The notes under the pieces were generated by a model. It was not told where the DNA came from and searched no databases. It was given only the letters and a program-made list of their open reading frames with translations. Both the position numbers and the translations under genes were made by a program. DNA of 64,000 nucleotides from Diphasiastrum complanatum (taxonomy: Eukaryota; Streptophyta; Lycopodiopsida; Lycopodiales; Lycopodiaceae): assembly GCA_029204225.1 (NCBI GenBank), contig CM055098.1, positions 22,695,367-22,759,366 of the forward strand. The letters run 5' to 3'. Shown here piece after piece: positions 1-12,014 of the stretch; within the stretch, counting starts at the first letter, position 1, and each line of letters starts with the position of its first letter.

Positions 1-1969
1 CTCGATGGACACAAGTAAAATGGGCCCAATCTTATGTGTCACATGACACAGTGCTCATATGTGGTAGTTGTGCAAGTTTAACATATATCCTTGCATTTAC
101 AAGACAAGGCCAAATAGTGGCATAAACAAGTGGATAAGGTGGCTATTTTTTTTCACAAATTTCTTAGAAGGACTTAATCATGTATGGTTGCCTTTGCAAA
201 TCAAGGCCAAGACATGGCATAAACAAGTGGATAAGGTGCCAAATAAGCTCCCTTTTGTAACTACGTACATGATTACCAAGCAAAAGAGACATCCAATCAA
301 TGCATCACCTATGATCTCCTATTTGTTGGTCATTATTAAGAAACACCTTTATTTTAACTACAGCCTTAACCTCTCATTATTATTTATTCTTGAAGAATCT
401 TGAAAAGTGGTATTAAAAGTTAAAATGGTGCCAAATATGGAAAGAACCATATTCCCAATTGGAGTAATAGTCTATAGATGTAAGATGGGTCCCTCTCCCA
501 TCCAAGGGAGTGAAAAGATCTTTGCCTAGTCCATGATGCTTTGTCCATAATCTCTGCACACAATTCATGATCTTTCACAACCCCTGAGTGGGGGACGGAC
601 CCCACTTGAGTTGTAGGTGGAATAATCTTGCCCTTGGATGGGGGAATCATGAATGCCCAACTTGAGTTGTAGTTGGAATCAATGCTTACGAAAACCAATA
701 AAGTGTAGGAATGAAATTGGCGTTATATTTCAAAAATTGGCATCATGAAATAAAAAATTGTATAGGCGTATAAACCGTTTCATGAGTAACACCTCAAAAA
801 TCAAAAACTTAAAAAATTGCACTTCATTTGAAAATAACTCAATAATAGGTTTCCCAAGCACTCGTTCAAAGACACGGCCTTACATGCCCTTTGCCAACCG
901 CGGTCACATGCATATGTATGTCATTAATATGTGAATGGTGGGTAGTAGTATAAGCATCATCTTATGGATAATATTCTTAAGTTCAGCTCCTGCCAAGCTG
1001 AAAAAACAAAAGGTTAGTTATAGAATTTAAAAAACCACACAAAGTGGACTACAATTTAGCACACTTTCAGATAGTGCATACAACTCCAACGGCTATGGCA
1101 ACGCTCATGCTCTTACAAGTTACGTAGCATCGGATATCCGATAGGCTGCTGCCTCTGTTGACTTCACTCCCTCTATCAGATACTTTGGTGTTCCAATCTA
1201 ATATCTTTTTGGAAGTCCATTGACAGCTGCCTCTAATGCTAGATCTCTGGTGTTTGCTGATGATGATGTCTTCAGCCACACTGCAAGAGATCTGCCAGTA
1301 TCAAACATTAGGTCCCACTCACTATCGGGATAACATCAAAAACTTCCGCAATTGTTGCAGCTTGCTGCACTTTGGCATAAGATATTCTTGTATCTGCAAA
1401 ATGTCAACGTCGTATACTGATATTTTCTGCCAAATGGAGATACACTATCACTTTCACTAGCTTGCAGGGATGTAAGACTCCAGATTCCAGATCAATGAGC
1501 ACCGGGAAGTTGGACGTTGGAACTACCAACAGTGAAATAGCTTTTGCAATTTATCTGTGAAGAGAAGGAATTTGGCAAACCAAAATTACTGCCTCTCTCA
1601 TGAGCATAGAAGATCTTAAAGCTTTTTTCAACGGGATAGCTATAGGCTAGAGCTAGCGTGAATGCTTTGTCAGCAGTAGGCGACCGTGGCGAAAGAAAAA
1701 TCTGATGGCCGACACAGTCATCTCTATTAGCCCCAATATTCCGCACAATAACACTTCGTCATTCCTTCCTTTATATACATACTTTGTCGTGCCAACGTAC
1801 TTTACCAGATCGCCCACCTCTACAACCACTTCTCAACTGGTCCTTATGATAGGTTGATCTTTCTGTTTACTTCCTCTCACAACTTAAAAAGCCACTAGCT
1901 AGGTTACAATCAACTGCTCACAAGGCCATTTTGCTTTCCGCTACCACCTTTGCTGTGCAACTGCGCGAT
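1..1969. other. Non-genic flank upstream of the SAUR gene
   Basis: I see no supported gene here. Short open stretches exist on both strands, for example about 1492-1746 on the minus strand, but none shows a recognisable domain, start context or splice pattern. A TATA-like TTATATACATA lies near 1771, about 300 bases before the SAUR start, and could belong to its promoter. Confidence 0.5.
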
Positions 1970-1975
1970 TGTCTC
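1970..1975 (+). promoter_or_regulatory. Candidate auxin response element TGTCTC
   Basis: The hexamer TGTCTC is the classical binding site of auxin response factors and lies about 96 bases before the SAUR start codon. SAUR genes are a typical target of these factors. A six-base match is expected often by chance and this one may lie in the 5' leader rather than the promoter, so the call rests mostly on context. Confidence 0.3.
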
Positions 1976-2070
1976 ACAGGAGACGCAGGATACCGTTGAA
2001 ATTATTTTCCTCATATTCTCGCAATAAGTATTTTCTTGTAGCATTTCTCTGACAGCATTGCTGAAGCACC

Positions 2071-2538
2071 ATGTGGAAGATAAAATTCAGGCTTACGGCA
2101 TTCCCTTTTAGATGGCTGCGACAGTTTAAGCCGCTGTGTTCCATGCTGCCAAGTATGAGCTTCAAGGAAACCTTTTCCGACTACAGCTTCTCATCAGGGC
2201 AGCTGAGTGAGCGGCATCAAAATAGCAGTGATGACGAAAGCTCACCTTGCTGGATACTTCGTGATATACCGGAAGGTCACCTGGCAGTGTATGCAGGAAA
2301 AGAGAAACAGCGCTTTGTAATGAAAATGGAGCAACTGAATAAGCGTCCCTTTCAGATTCTGCTGGATAGAGTTGCTCAGGAGTTTGGGTACGAGCACAAT
2401 GGAGGCCTCAAAATTCCATGCGAAGCTGAGTTTCTAGAGCATTTACTGCTGCTGTTGAACAATGAGCTTGACCATCCAGCTGATCTCGACATGGAAGAGA
2501 TGCTCCAACGCTGTTCATCTTTACCTTTAGTTGTATAG
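2071..2538 (+). CDS. SAUR-family auxin-responsive protein
   Basis: This intronless frame encodes 155 residues with a SAUR domain at about residues 61-130. Recognisable parts are the GHLAVYAGKE block (69-79), the RFVMKMEQLNKRPF segment (81-94), the LLDRVAQEFGY helix (97-107) and GGLKIPCE (111-118) followed by a leucine-rich helix. SAUR proteins are small plant proteins induced by auxin. In the known pathway they inhibit PP2C.D phosphatases and so keep the plasma-membrane proton pump active during cell expansion. The N-terminus is long, basic then serine/acidic-rich, as in the extended SAUR subgroup. Met25 or Met29 are alternative starts, but the first ATG opens the frame. The gene has no frameshift or internal stop. 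The exact subfamily number cannot be assigned from the sequence. Confidence 0.9.
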   Translation: MWKIKFRLTAFPFRWLRQFKPLCSMLPSMSFKETFSDYSFSSGQLSERHQNSSDDESSPCWILRDIPEGHLAVYAGKEKQRFVMKMEQLNKRPFQILLDRVAQEFGYEHNGGLKIPCEAEFLEHLLLLLNNELDHPADLDMEEMLQRCSSLPLVV

Positions 2539-5225
2539 TCCAGCTAGAGCATGTCTCCTGCAGAACGTGAATATGAAGATATGAAGATATCAAAGTGAGT
2601 CTCCAAACGATAACTTAGTAAGGACCTTCATACAATAACTTTGTATATACATGAGGAAGTCCTTGCCACATTGTGTGGGTTATTACTTACATGCTGGATG
2701 TTTTAATCTTGACCTTTAGTTGTTGTATAGGCCTAGAGCACATCTCATGGAGCATGGGAATATGAACATGTGTCGCTATCAAACCCTTTTCTTTTCCACT
2801 TCCTTGCAACACCATATATGTAAGTGGGATTCTATTGCGCTTTAGATTCGAGCCTAGGTGATTTTAATCTCCACATGAACACTCTTAATCTCATTGTAGA
2901 ACTTTGTATATACATGATGAAAGTCTTACCACATTGTATTCATGTTTAATGATTGATATTCACATAGATTATTATTTACAACATTCACGATCAGTATTTA
3001 GAGTATCATGATCAATTTCAAAGTAATCACAATAACTATTCAAATTTTCACAATCATTATTCATATTTTCACCATCACTAGAGAACATCAAAAGCCTAAT
3101 TTGAATATGAAACAATGTAGTTTTTCTTGCATGGCTTTGGATGAGGTAATCAACTATTGGATTCTTGCTTATAACACATCTAGCAAACATAATATGGCTT
3201 TTATAGATAATAAATAATTACATATATACAATTACCAATGCTCAAATAGAACAAAATGAATTTTCACATTTTTTTAAAATTCTTTAACAAAACATGTATT
3301 GATTAAATTACTGAAGCAAAGTTCCTTCTAGTAAAGCAAGGACTCTCTTGATTGCAGTCTTTTTTTTCTAAACTTCTTGTCATGTTGCTTCTATCTTGAT
3401 TGATGTCATCACGAGAGCAATATTTGGTAACAAGGTATTTATGTTTGTGATTGAACAAAGAGGGTAGAAATAGAAATGAAAGTAAAAGCAACTTAGCGTG
3501 CATCTGTCCTATATTACCTGAAATCGCAGGAGCTAAAACTGTGTTTCCAATATAATGAGCAATGTTAAGTTTGCAAACAAAGAGCGTAGTGAAAGATAGA
3601 TACATACAACTCACCAAATTCGGGCCGCACAAATAATGACTCTCTCTCGATCTGTCCATACATGTGATAGTAATATGTCGCTCTCATCATAATGCATATT
3701 TACATCGTGTACATGGGCATGGTATTCAATTGGTTTAGCCAGGCCTCTGATCCAATCTATGATGGTCTAGCCTCATCATCTGAAGAAGAAGAATGTGAAC
3801 TCACCATTTGCATTGGTCCACCTTGTCAAGTAACAATGGATCAAAAACAAAATTAGAGAGCAGTAGTAACATGTGATAAACAAATTGAATACACATATAA
3901 CAAAATTGTTGCTAAGCTTGACATGTATATCACTAGCTAGGATCATGTTGTCGGTTTATTCATCGACATACACCACATAACCCAAAAACATAATTTTGTT
4001 GGCTTGTACTTTAGTTGATTTTAATCCATTCTGGCATAACATAAGTATGGACTAGAAATCAAAACAAAATATGAAAAAAAAAAAAAAAAAAAAAACGTTG
4101 TCAGAGAACAACAATGGAATTGTAAGAGGAGCGTCAGGCCGCTATTTGCGTTGCACTGCCGACTCACCTCCAATAGAAGAAAATATAAACGATATTTTGT
4201 TCTTCCAACAGTCTTTTTGCATTGTATCCATTATTGTATGATTGATTGTTTCATTGCTTGTGATTCGTATTAGCGTATCTAGATCTAGTAAACTCACCCA
4301 TTATATTGCACACTTCCGCAATAGATAGTGCACTTTTGTAGCATATATTGTGCTTTATTGGGTAGGCTTATGGTAAGTAGAATATGGATTCTTTTATTGA
4401 GGTTCTATCATTTTTCTCATCAAAATTTGATCCTTTTTAAAAACTATAATGATAGTTGCGTGTGTGCTTGAAAGAGAGGATGAGAGAGACATAACTGAAC
4501 AAGGCTCCTCTTGACCAAACCTTTAAAACCCTTATTCATAAACCAACAAGAAAAAACATCGCTGAAAAGTATACAATATTCATAAAGCGTCGTAAAGCAA
4601 AACCTATTTCAAGACATCCAGCTGGTACCTGACACTATCCCATCACACAAAACCACGCAAGTTAGTACATTGAGGAAGACAGGTGTCAACGTTGAATGTC
4701 AATTGTTATCCATGTACAAAATAAGTTCACCAACTTGACAACATGCAATACCAATGACATTATATAGTCCAATCTTTCCTACTATGAGTTTGCTTATAGT
4801 GATAGGCCAAACATAACCTTACCGTATCAGGGCTTCTGCCATTCTGATCAGTATATTGGTATTGGCCCTTATCTTTATATTCAATCATTCATTAAGTATT
4901 GAAAATCTAGCTGTATTAGATAGATTACATATAAAGCAAACTAGGAGTAGCTTGGATTTGTACATAAGTATAAGGGAAAATCCATGCCATACAAATAGTT
5001 GTACTTGTTGTACGAAGAAAAGGTGATGTACAGTTTTCATAACTCTTGATTTCCAAGAGCACACAAGCTATCCTCTTCTTTTATGAAACTTAAAACATAA
5101 TTGTGTGTTATTAACAACTAAAACAATACATGTGTGCATATGCAATTACTAAAGAGTTTAACCCTAACATTCACAATAGGATAAGGGCAATTCCATGTTG
5201 TTCCAACAAACGCAATCATATTTAC
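2539..5225. other. AT-rich intergenic DNA without a supported gene
   Basis: This holds the presumed 3' flank of the SAUR gene and AT-rich sequence with a poly-A run near 4075-4095. Two similar phrases at about 2530-2660 and 2730-2915 (both containing an ATAACTTTGTATATACATGA-like or ACTTTGTATATACATGA segment) suggest a short degenerate local duplication. I see no coding homology, RNA gene or element boundary. Confidence 0.45.
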
Positions 5226-5456
5226 AGCTTTAGCATCATGGCCTTTTCAGCTTGGATGTGCTGTTGTGCCACTTGATTGTCTTGTTGGAGCTATGCCAGC
5301 TCGGCATGCAGTTTGGTGTTGTTGGTTGCCAGCTCAACGTTGTGGCCGTCTAGTTTGGATTTGACATCTACCAGGTCCTTGAGTAGGGTGACCAATTGCT
5401 AGTAGGTCGTCGTGACATCTTGTGGAGCGGCCGGTGCTGAGGTACTAGCTAGGCCT
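5226..5456 (-). pseudogene. Coiled-coil retroelement ORF relic
   Basis: Read on the minus strand, this stretch gives a heptad-like protein containing KLDGHNVELATNNTKLHAEL and, after one stop, LQQDNQVAQQHIQAEKAM. The same pattern occurs at about 59800-59990 on the plus strand as QLAMNNTQLRAEITKLQQEL followed by IIAQQHEQ. Shared landmarks are NNT-L-AE, LQQ and AQQH at matching spacing. This shows that both are copies of one repetitive coding family, which at 58-61 kb sits behind a TATA box and near gypsy pol. I infer a gag-like or accessory protein of a Ty3/gypsy element. Two in-frame stops are visible here, so this copy is dead. Function is unknown. Confidence 0.5.
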
Positions 5457-5973
5457 TAATTTTGAAACCAGGTGAGTCGTCGTGTAGTACGGGCTTTGAT
5501 CCAATGGGGAGGGGGTTAAACTACGGATCTAAATGGGATCTAAGCCTATCTTGGTACAAGATTTAAATGTGAAATGGCTTAGACGAGGGGTGAGATGCTT
5601 GACAATCCTCTTGGCTCTTTTGGGAATTTTGGTAAGGTAAAGATCCTCTTCCTGGATCTTGGCTTTTTAAAGCTATTTAGGCTCTTTGAGCTCTAAATCA
5701 TCTCCTCTTGAGTCTTATCTTCTCAAGGAAGGGGAGCAATGGATATGAAACCTACCTATGGATCTTAATGATCACTCCAAATGGATTTCTAACACCTATT
5801 TTACTATTGTGTGATTTTGTGGATTAAGAGGATGAAGGCTTGATCTAAGGATCAATCTAAATGTGATAGCATGATTAGAAAATGACAATCAAGAATTCAA
5901 ACATCCACAAGAAAGCATACAATGTCAAAATAGGAGGGCTTCACAGAGTAAGGAAATGTAGGAGGAGGCTTTG

Positions 5974-6075
<102 letters not shown>

Positions 6076-6387
6076 TACATATGAAAAGTCATTACAAAAT
6101 GGTGTCATATCCCTACTTATAGACAAAGCTAGGGTTGGGGTTTTTGGTTCACCCAAAACCATGTCCTATAACAACATGACTATCATAAAAACTTAAGAGC
6201 CAAAAGCATTTTAGAACACTTGGGTCCTTTCTTAATTTTTGCCCATTGGTATTTAGATCTATTTCTACTTCTCGCACCTTTGGCTTACGAGTACAATGCA
6301 CCTTCTAAGGGTGTTTGACGTTATAACACTGATAGATCTAACTCTTATGCCGACTTGGCCATGCTCTTGTTCCCATCGCCGTAAAAT

Positions 6388-6765
6388 CTATTGGGGAGGC
6401 GTTAGGCTTTGTTTCCAGCATTGGCCAGTCTGCAACTTGTTGACCTTCTGATATTGGCGTTTCCGGTGAATATGGATTCTGGAATTTCTTCCTGGTTGCT
6501 CGTCAACATTCCTTGATGTAGTTCGGTGGCATGATTCATTCATGTGATATTCAGCATTTGTAATGAGATCAAAGGTTGAACTTTTTTCATACCAATTTGG
6601 TGAGGAGAATCCAGCTTCCCCTGCTAGCTCATTTGACATAATTTCTGCAGTACCTTTAACTTTTGAATGTGTTGTCACTGGTGCAATGGGAAAATTCTCT
6701 TTCTGAGTTTTGATTTCCATATTCGAATTGAATGATACAGTCCCACCATAGCTCACACAAACGTC
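6388..6765 (-). other. Possible exon of an unidentified gene
   Basis: On the minus strand a 125-codon open stretch follows an acceptor-like ATTACAG and begins DVCVSYGGTVSFNSN. It has a protein-like composition without low-complexity runs and ends in a stop at 6388. I recognise no domain. It lies just upstream of retroelement debris, so it may be a captured gene fragment or a chance open frame. Confidence 0.2.
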
Positions 6766-6817
6766 CTGTAATCCATAATAATCTTTACCAAAATCATTTG
6801 TTAGAAGAATCTTCTAA

Positions 6818-7131
6818 CATGCCCCACTGCAGGATTTTGGTGACCAACATTTCTCAAAGACACTTACGCTTATATAAAAGTTTGTGACTTTTGCCAATGC
6901 GCAAAGAATACAAAAAAAGCTGATCACAATCTCACAAAAAAAGCGAAGCATTTCACAAATGCGGTATTGATTTTGTTGGATCTATTAGTCCAGCAACACG
7001 TGGCACACAATCACGATATATCTTGATTGCCATAGATTATGCAACAAAGTAGATAGAGACTAGAGCAACACGAAAGTAGACGCAAAGTCTGTAGCATGCT
7101 TCCTCTATGAAAACATCATCACTAGATTTGG
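6818..7131 (+). pseudogene. Ty3/gypsy integrase N-terminal fragment
   Basis: Conceptual translation across frame breaks shows the zinc-binding H2C2 region (PTFLKDTYAYIKVCDFCQCA, with the CxxC pair) followed by an integrase core start (FVGSISPAT... YILIAIDYATK, with the aspartate of the DDE triad) and ending at the RFGCP region. Stops and shifts interrupt it. In a normal gypsy element this region lies after RT and RNase H. Here it lies directly before an RT fragment, so the two were joined by rearrangement. Confidence 0.6.
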
Positions 7132-7850
7132 TTGTCCAATCAAGCTTGTATATATCCTGGTTTCATTTATGAAATTGAGCATACCAATTGGATATCACCA
7201 ATTGTGGTGGTACCAAAGAAGAACGGTAAACTCCGTATCTGCATGGATTTAAAGAAACTTAATGATCAAACAGAGAAGGATCACTTTCCCTTGTCTCTGA
7301 CTACACAAATCCTCGAAGATATGGCAGGAGCAGAAGCTTTTAGCTTCCTCGACAGTTTTATTGGCTACTTCTTAGTCAAAATTACTCCTAAAGATCGTTT
7401 CAAAACACCTGTTGTTATAGAGTTTGGTACTTTTGCATATAACATTATGCCATTCGGTCTGTGCAATGTCCCATCCACATTTCAAAGGGTGATGCAAAGA
7501 GCTTTCAAAGATCTATTGCACAAAAACCTAGAGATTTATCTCGATGATCTTGGTGTGCATTCCTCTCAAGATAAGCATCTCGATGCCCTTGAACAAGTGT
7601 TCATTTGTTGTCGAAGGTTCGAAATTTCATTAAATCCCGACAAGTACCAGATCTAGGTTACCCATGGTATGGTACTGGGCCATATTATTTCTCGAAATGG
7701 TATCGCCACTGATCCCGAAAAAATCAGAATCATTCTTGAAATGCCCCTACCCGGCACAGTGAAAGAAACTTACATCTTTCTGGGCCACACAGGTTATTAT
7801 CGAATTTTTATAATACACTACGCCGATAAAGGACGATTAGTATATCAAAT
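7132..7850 (+). pseudogene. Ty3/gypsy reverse transcriptase fragment
   Basis: The frame carries RT landmarks in order: FIYEIEHTNWISPIVVVPKK, GKLRICMDLKKLND, AFSFLDSFIGY, MPFGLCNVPSTFQR and the polymerase motif as YLDDLGVHS. After a stop at 7654-7656 it continues in a nearby frame with LGHIISRNGIATDPEKI and FLGHTGYYR, which is the RT connection region. The YxDD aspartates are present. The 5' part of RT and all of RNase H are missing. It ends where a copia RNase H fragment begins in the opposite orientation. Confidence 0.85.
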
Positions 7851-8394
7851 CGTTATTGGCTTGTGCTGAAATATTGTCACACATGATCAATGGTAGATCA
7901 TCTTCCTTGATAGTCCTTGGCTCCAAAAACAACATCTTGATCCAAAGCACTTCTTTTGTTGTAGTAGTAAGTTCCTTATATTCAGCTTCACAAGATGAGA
8001 GTGATATGGTATCTTGCTTTTTAGAAAGCCAAGATATTAAATTTCTTCCAAGGCATATGACATATGCACTTGTAGATTTCCGATCCACTTTATCACTTGC
8101 AAAATCCGAGTTAGAATAGCCAACAATAGAAAGATCGTCACTTTTGTATAACAAACCATAATCATAGGTTGAAGATATGTACTTAAGTATCCTTTAGGCC
8201 ATTTTCCAATGATGAATAGTAGGATTTTGCATAACTTGGCTTAACTTATGAACACTAAAACTTATATCAGGCCTAGTTATGGTTAGCCAAATTAAGGAGC
8301 CTATAAGACTCCTAAAACGAGTGATGTCCACGAAGTATCTTTCATCACCTTTACTTCTCCTACTGATTGTGAAAGTATTGTACTTTAGGACCAT
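7851..8394 (-). pseudogene. Ty1/copia RNase H fragment
   Basis: The minus strand encodes the end of copia RT and its RNase H: FRSLIGSLIWLTITRPDISF, the SNSDFASDKVDRKSTSAYV strand with its catalytic aspartate, LISWLSKKQDTISLSSCEAE and CDNISAQ. One in-frame TAA near 8196 splits the reading. The sequence stops within the CDNISAQ block at the junction with the gypsy fragment. A similar but oppositely oriented fragment at 51.0-51.3 kb stops at the same block. Confidence 0.85.
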
Positions 8395-10242
8395 AAATGG
8401 ATCTACAAAATATCCACAAGAGTGACTGGATGCTTGGTTAACAATCTATCAAAAAACTAGTCATCAAAAAGTTGATCTAATTGGCAATTTGACAAACAAC
8501 AAGCATTAACAATCAAAAGCATTGATCAACATTGAAATCTGAACCCACACGTGTGTACTACAGGCTATAGTACGGCCTTCAAGCTGAGAAACAAGTAGAA
8601 ATTGATTTGGTTGCATTTGGATCACAAAAACTCAATGTACATAATGGAATAGCTAGAGATTACCAATGAGCTCCAAAAAAAATCTATCTTCTCACTATGG
8701 GAGCTTGGAATACATAGCAAATTTGACTTCCTTTGTGAAGTTAGGTGGATTTCTAGCATGTAATAAAAAAGTTAACTAAGCCTTTTTTGCCCTAAAATAA
8801 AACCCTAGTCTATTTCCTAGAGTCATGTTTGGTAGATAGCTAGTTGGTCAATTTACTCCTTAAATCTAGGATTTAGGTCCTATAAATTAAGAATCACTAC
8901 CAAAATAACATGACAAACCCTATGAACTTGACCTAACCTAAATTAGGAGTGGATTGCCACGTGGCATCTTGGCCTCGCATGTGTGGAATCCACTTACGTA
9001 CAAAATTTACATTATACTACATGATTTTTTATCAAGCTAGATTTGTCAATTTTTCGCAATTCTTCACTCCTAATGTCATACAATTCACCTAAAGAGTCAA
9101 AAGGGATCTGCAATCAAGAAACAATCACCAATTCTATTTCATAAACTACTCTATAATGATGTGAATCCTCCAATGCGAGCAAACATGAAAGAAATTTTTC
9201 ATTCAGGATTATTCACTTACAAGCACAACACAATATTGCCATTCCTTATCTAGCTCTGCATGTAGTATTGATTATATGTGCTTCATTAACTTAACAGCTT
9301 TGCACATAATTGAAAGATTGCTGCTTACATAAATTATGTTCTAAAATTTGAGTGGAAAATCTATTGCAAATCTTTCTTTGACATGCGGCTGATCTTTAAC
9401 GTTACAACCAGTAGCATATGTTCTTGATGATCTTAATACATTTTTAAGCACTTCACATAACTTATGGCAGCTTGTGGGACTAGAATTAATCTTTGTTCTT
9501 TTTGAGATTTCGCTCTTGCAATACTAGGTTCTCTTGACCTCACGTTAATAGATGCTTCAATGTTAGCCACTTATCTACATAAATGCCACCATATCTTGCA
9601 TCCCACCTTTTATTGAAAGTACTATACACCGTTAACCAGAAACACTGGTCTCAATATGGGTTTCATTCTCGGCAGGACTGTGCAAAGCTCAACAAGGCCA
9701 TGCCATGTAATAAAGCCATCAAGGAAAAAACAAATGGAAATGAAAGAAAACCCGAAACTGAAAACTTGTGCTTCTTTTGGACCCAAAATTTAAAAATGTT
9801 AAACAAGAAGCACCTGCCAGAAAAGCACAATAGAAGATGCACCCTTCAAACATAACATAAAATGAAAACTCCGGGGTTATAAAATATACTATTTGTTACC
9901 TACCGTACCAAATAACTGTCATCAATATGATTTAGATTTCGCAGCTTTGATATTCGAAGTCTCCGCAACTAGAACCATATGGCATTTATCAAAAAGTACG
10001 TAAGTCTTGACCACATCAACCGAACCTTCCTGGGTGAAGGAATGTCTGTTCTGATTCTACTGTGAAACTTTCTACCATCAAATTTATTGGAAACAAACAC
10101 AAATGCGATATAGATGAATTTGACAGCTGCAATTCAACTCCTCCAGTATCAGTAGTGAGCCCGTCAATCTCCTTGGAACATGGTGCAATGGTAAGCCAGC
10201 TGCTTTATATCATTCCACTGAGATGGGTATGCGCAGTGTACC
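8395..10242. other. Intergenic DNA and 3' flank of the NOI-like gene
   Basis: No coding domain, RNA gene or element end is apparent. The part nearest 10242 should contain the 3' untranslated region of the minus-strand NOI-like gene. Confidence 0.4.
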
Positions 10243-10691
10243 TTAAATCTCCGCTGATGTCGATTGGAAGCAGCACCATTTCTTTGATCATGACAACCAG
10301 GATCGACTTAGTATAAGCTTAAGGACACTTCAGGAGCACAAACTTCAACTTGAAACCAAATAAAGCACCAAGAACTTAAGCAACTGCTAAAAATTGATCT
10401 TGATTGTTTACTGACAGAAAAGACACGGAGAACAGATCATAGATATCAATAACTATGCAAAAGTTTAATTTTGCTTATGGCATGACCACCAGCGCTTACA
10501 CTTGAAGACCTATGGTTCAGACTAGGCTTTTTGAGAGGTTCTTCCGAGTCTGGTTGCAAGCTTGAGCTGCGCGCAGATCCACCTGACTTCTTTTCATCTC
10601 GTGCCTTGTTGAAAATTACAGTGAAGCCATCTCCAGATGAAGGATCATTTGCATCCCAGGCACCAAATCTTGGCACGGAACTTTTTTCAGA
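10243..10691 (-). CDS. RIN4/NOI-domain protein, two 3' exons (first exon not placed)
   Basis: Two exons are supported. The main exon (10500-10691) follows an acceptor TTGTGGCAG and encodes the NOI motif VPRFGAWDANDP...GFTVIFNKARDEKK, then a Ser/Pro-rich tail, and ends at a GTAAGC donor. The last exon (10243-10281) follows a CAAAG acceptor in the same phase, with a branch-like ACTAAG upstream. It encodes KWCCFQSTSAEI and a stop, matching the W-C-C end typical of small NOI proteins, where cysteines are lipidated for plasma-membrane attachment. NOI/RIN4 proteins are plant immune regulators. The PRFGAWD core resembles the site cut by the bacterial protease AvrRpt2. The initiator exon is missing. 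A candidate 69-base exon lies at 11612-11680. Confidence 0.72.
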
Positions 10692-11611
10692 CTGCCACAA
10701 TGATAACGACACTTTAAATAGCCAGACAAAGTCAAAAACAGTAACCATCGTCAACAATCTATAAACAAAAGATGCACAGATGATTGGAAGAGCATCACCT
10801 TCCACCAACTTAACTATAAAACATGGCTCATTTTTCATGCTCATATAAATGGCAGAATGTCAGTGATCTTCAGTTCTAGGCAGTCAAACATCCACGTTCA
10901 GGAATGACAGCATGAGTTTCACAAGGAAAGTAGATGTTTGGAGTCTTCAAATTCCAAGAGGGAGGGCTCATAATAAAAATTTATTAGGAAATCTTCAACT
11001 CCAAGATAAACAAGTTGAACAGAACTTAAATAAGACCACATACTAAGAAACTTCACATTCCCAATGAACAGGTCCAGCGTTTGTGCAACCATTTCTTGAA
11101 GACTGGATATATGTAAGCAGCTATAAGTGACAATTTGGTATAACCGCATGAGAGTGCCACAATGAAGTTTCCAGCCAGTATGAATGGTACATGGCGAAAG
11201 AATAATCTCAAAGAATGGCAAAAGAGAACTTCTTGGAGGTGCCATAGAGCAGGATACAGTATACAGTATGTAAAACTGCATGACATGAGGTTATATAACA
11301 CAGAAGGCAGACAACGTTCATGTGGATATGCCTGGACAAAGTGTGCTTGGGTATTTACGACGTTGGCTAAAACTCCAACAAAGTTGTCATTAAGAGGGTG
11401 TGTTGGAATATTAAATGATCTAAAGCCAACTGTAATTCTAGAAGGACAAGGTTCTGTTATTGCTATTCAGTGTACTCGCAATGTACCTTGAATACTAAAA
11501 TGATAAACAGCAAATTGCCTTCAGTAGTGTAATTTACTTAAAACAGGCCTTTCATATACGGAAAATGACTTATATTTGTCGATTAGATGTGAGGAGACAT
11601 CAAAAACCTAC

Positions 11612-11617
11612 CTCTGC

Positions 11618-11667
<50 letters not shown>

Positions 11668-11680
11668 TTCCTTGGTTCAT
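11612..11680 (-). other. Candidate first exon of the NOI-like gene, overlapping a (CT)n tract
   Basis: On the minus strand an ATG at 11680 opens a 23-codon run (MNQGS then alternating Arg-Glu) that ends at an AG/GTAGGT donor in phase 0, the phase needed by the NOI exon. The Arg-Glu part comes wholly from the microsatellite, so the match could be chance. In known NOI genes exon 1 is very short, and another tiny exon could be used instead. Confidence 0.2.
11614..11666. repeat. (CT)n microsatellite with one CG interruption
   Basis: A TC/CT tract of about 50 bases, interrupted once by CG near 11629. On the minus strand it reads (GA)n upstream of the NOI-like gene. Confidence 0.95.
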
Positions 11681-12014
11681 TCTCCTTGTTGTAATCTAAC
11701 GTTGTAGAGAAGCATATGTAAGAGTGGTTTGCTTTGTGATTCTCTCTATTTCTAATGCTAGTGTGTTAATCTTTCTATTAGCACTTTCCCAAGCTAAGGC
11801 GAGCATATTTTTGTAGTTCTTTCTCGCGTTCTCCCGGAACAATCTGTTACCATTGTTGAAATGCCTCTGCCATGTCATGGACTATCGATTATTTTAATAC
11901 TTAAAAGCCTAGGACCAGTGATTTTTTCATTTACAGGGTACTTTTGGAAAGTTGATTGCTTTCATCTGCAGGGAACATTGGGCCTCTAGTGGTCATACTA
12001 GTCTCAGCTTGATA

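Noticed and set aside
7132-7869. Possible endogenous plant pararetrovirus RT
   Set aside because: RT of such viruses is similar, but a retrotransposon-type integrase piece adjoins it and there is no movement-protein or coat-protein similarity nearby. Ty3/gypsy is the simpler assignment.
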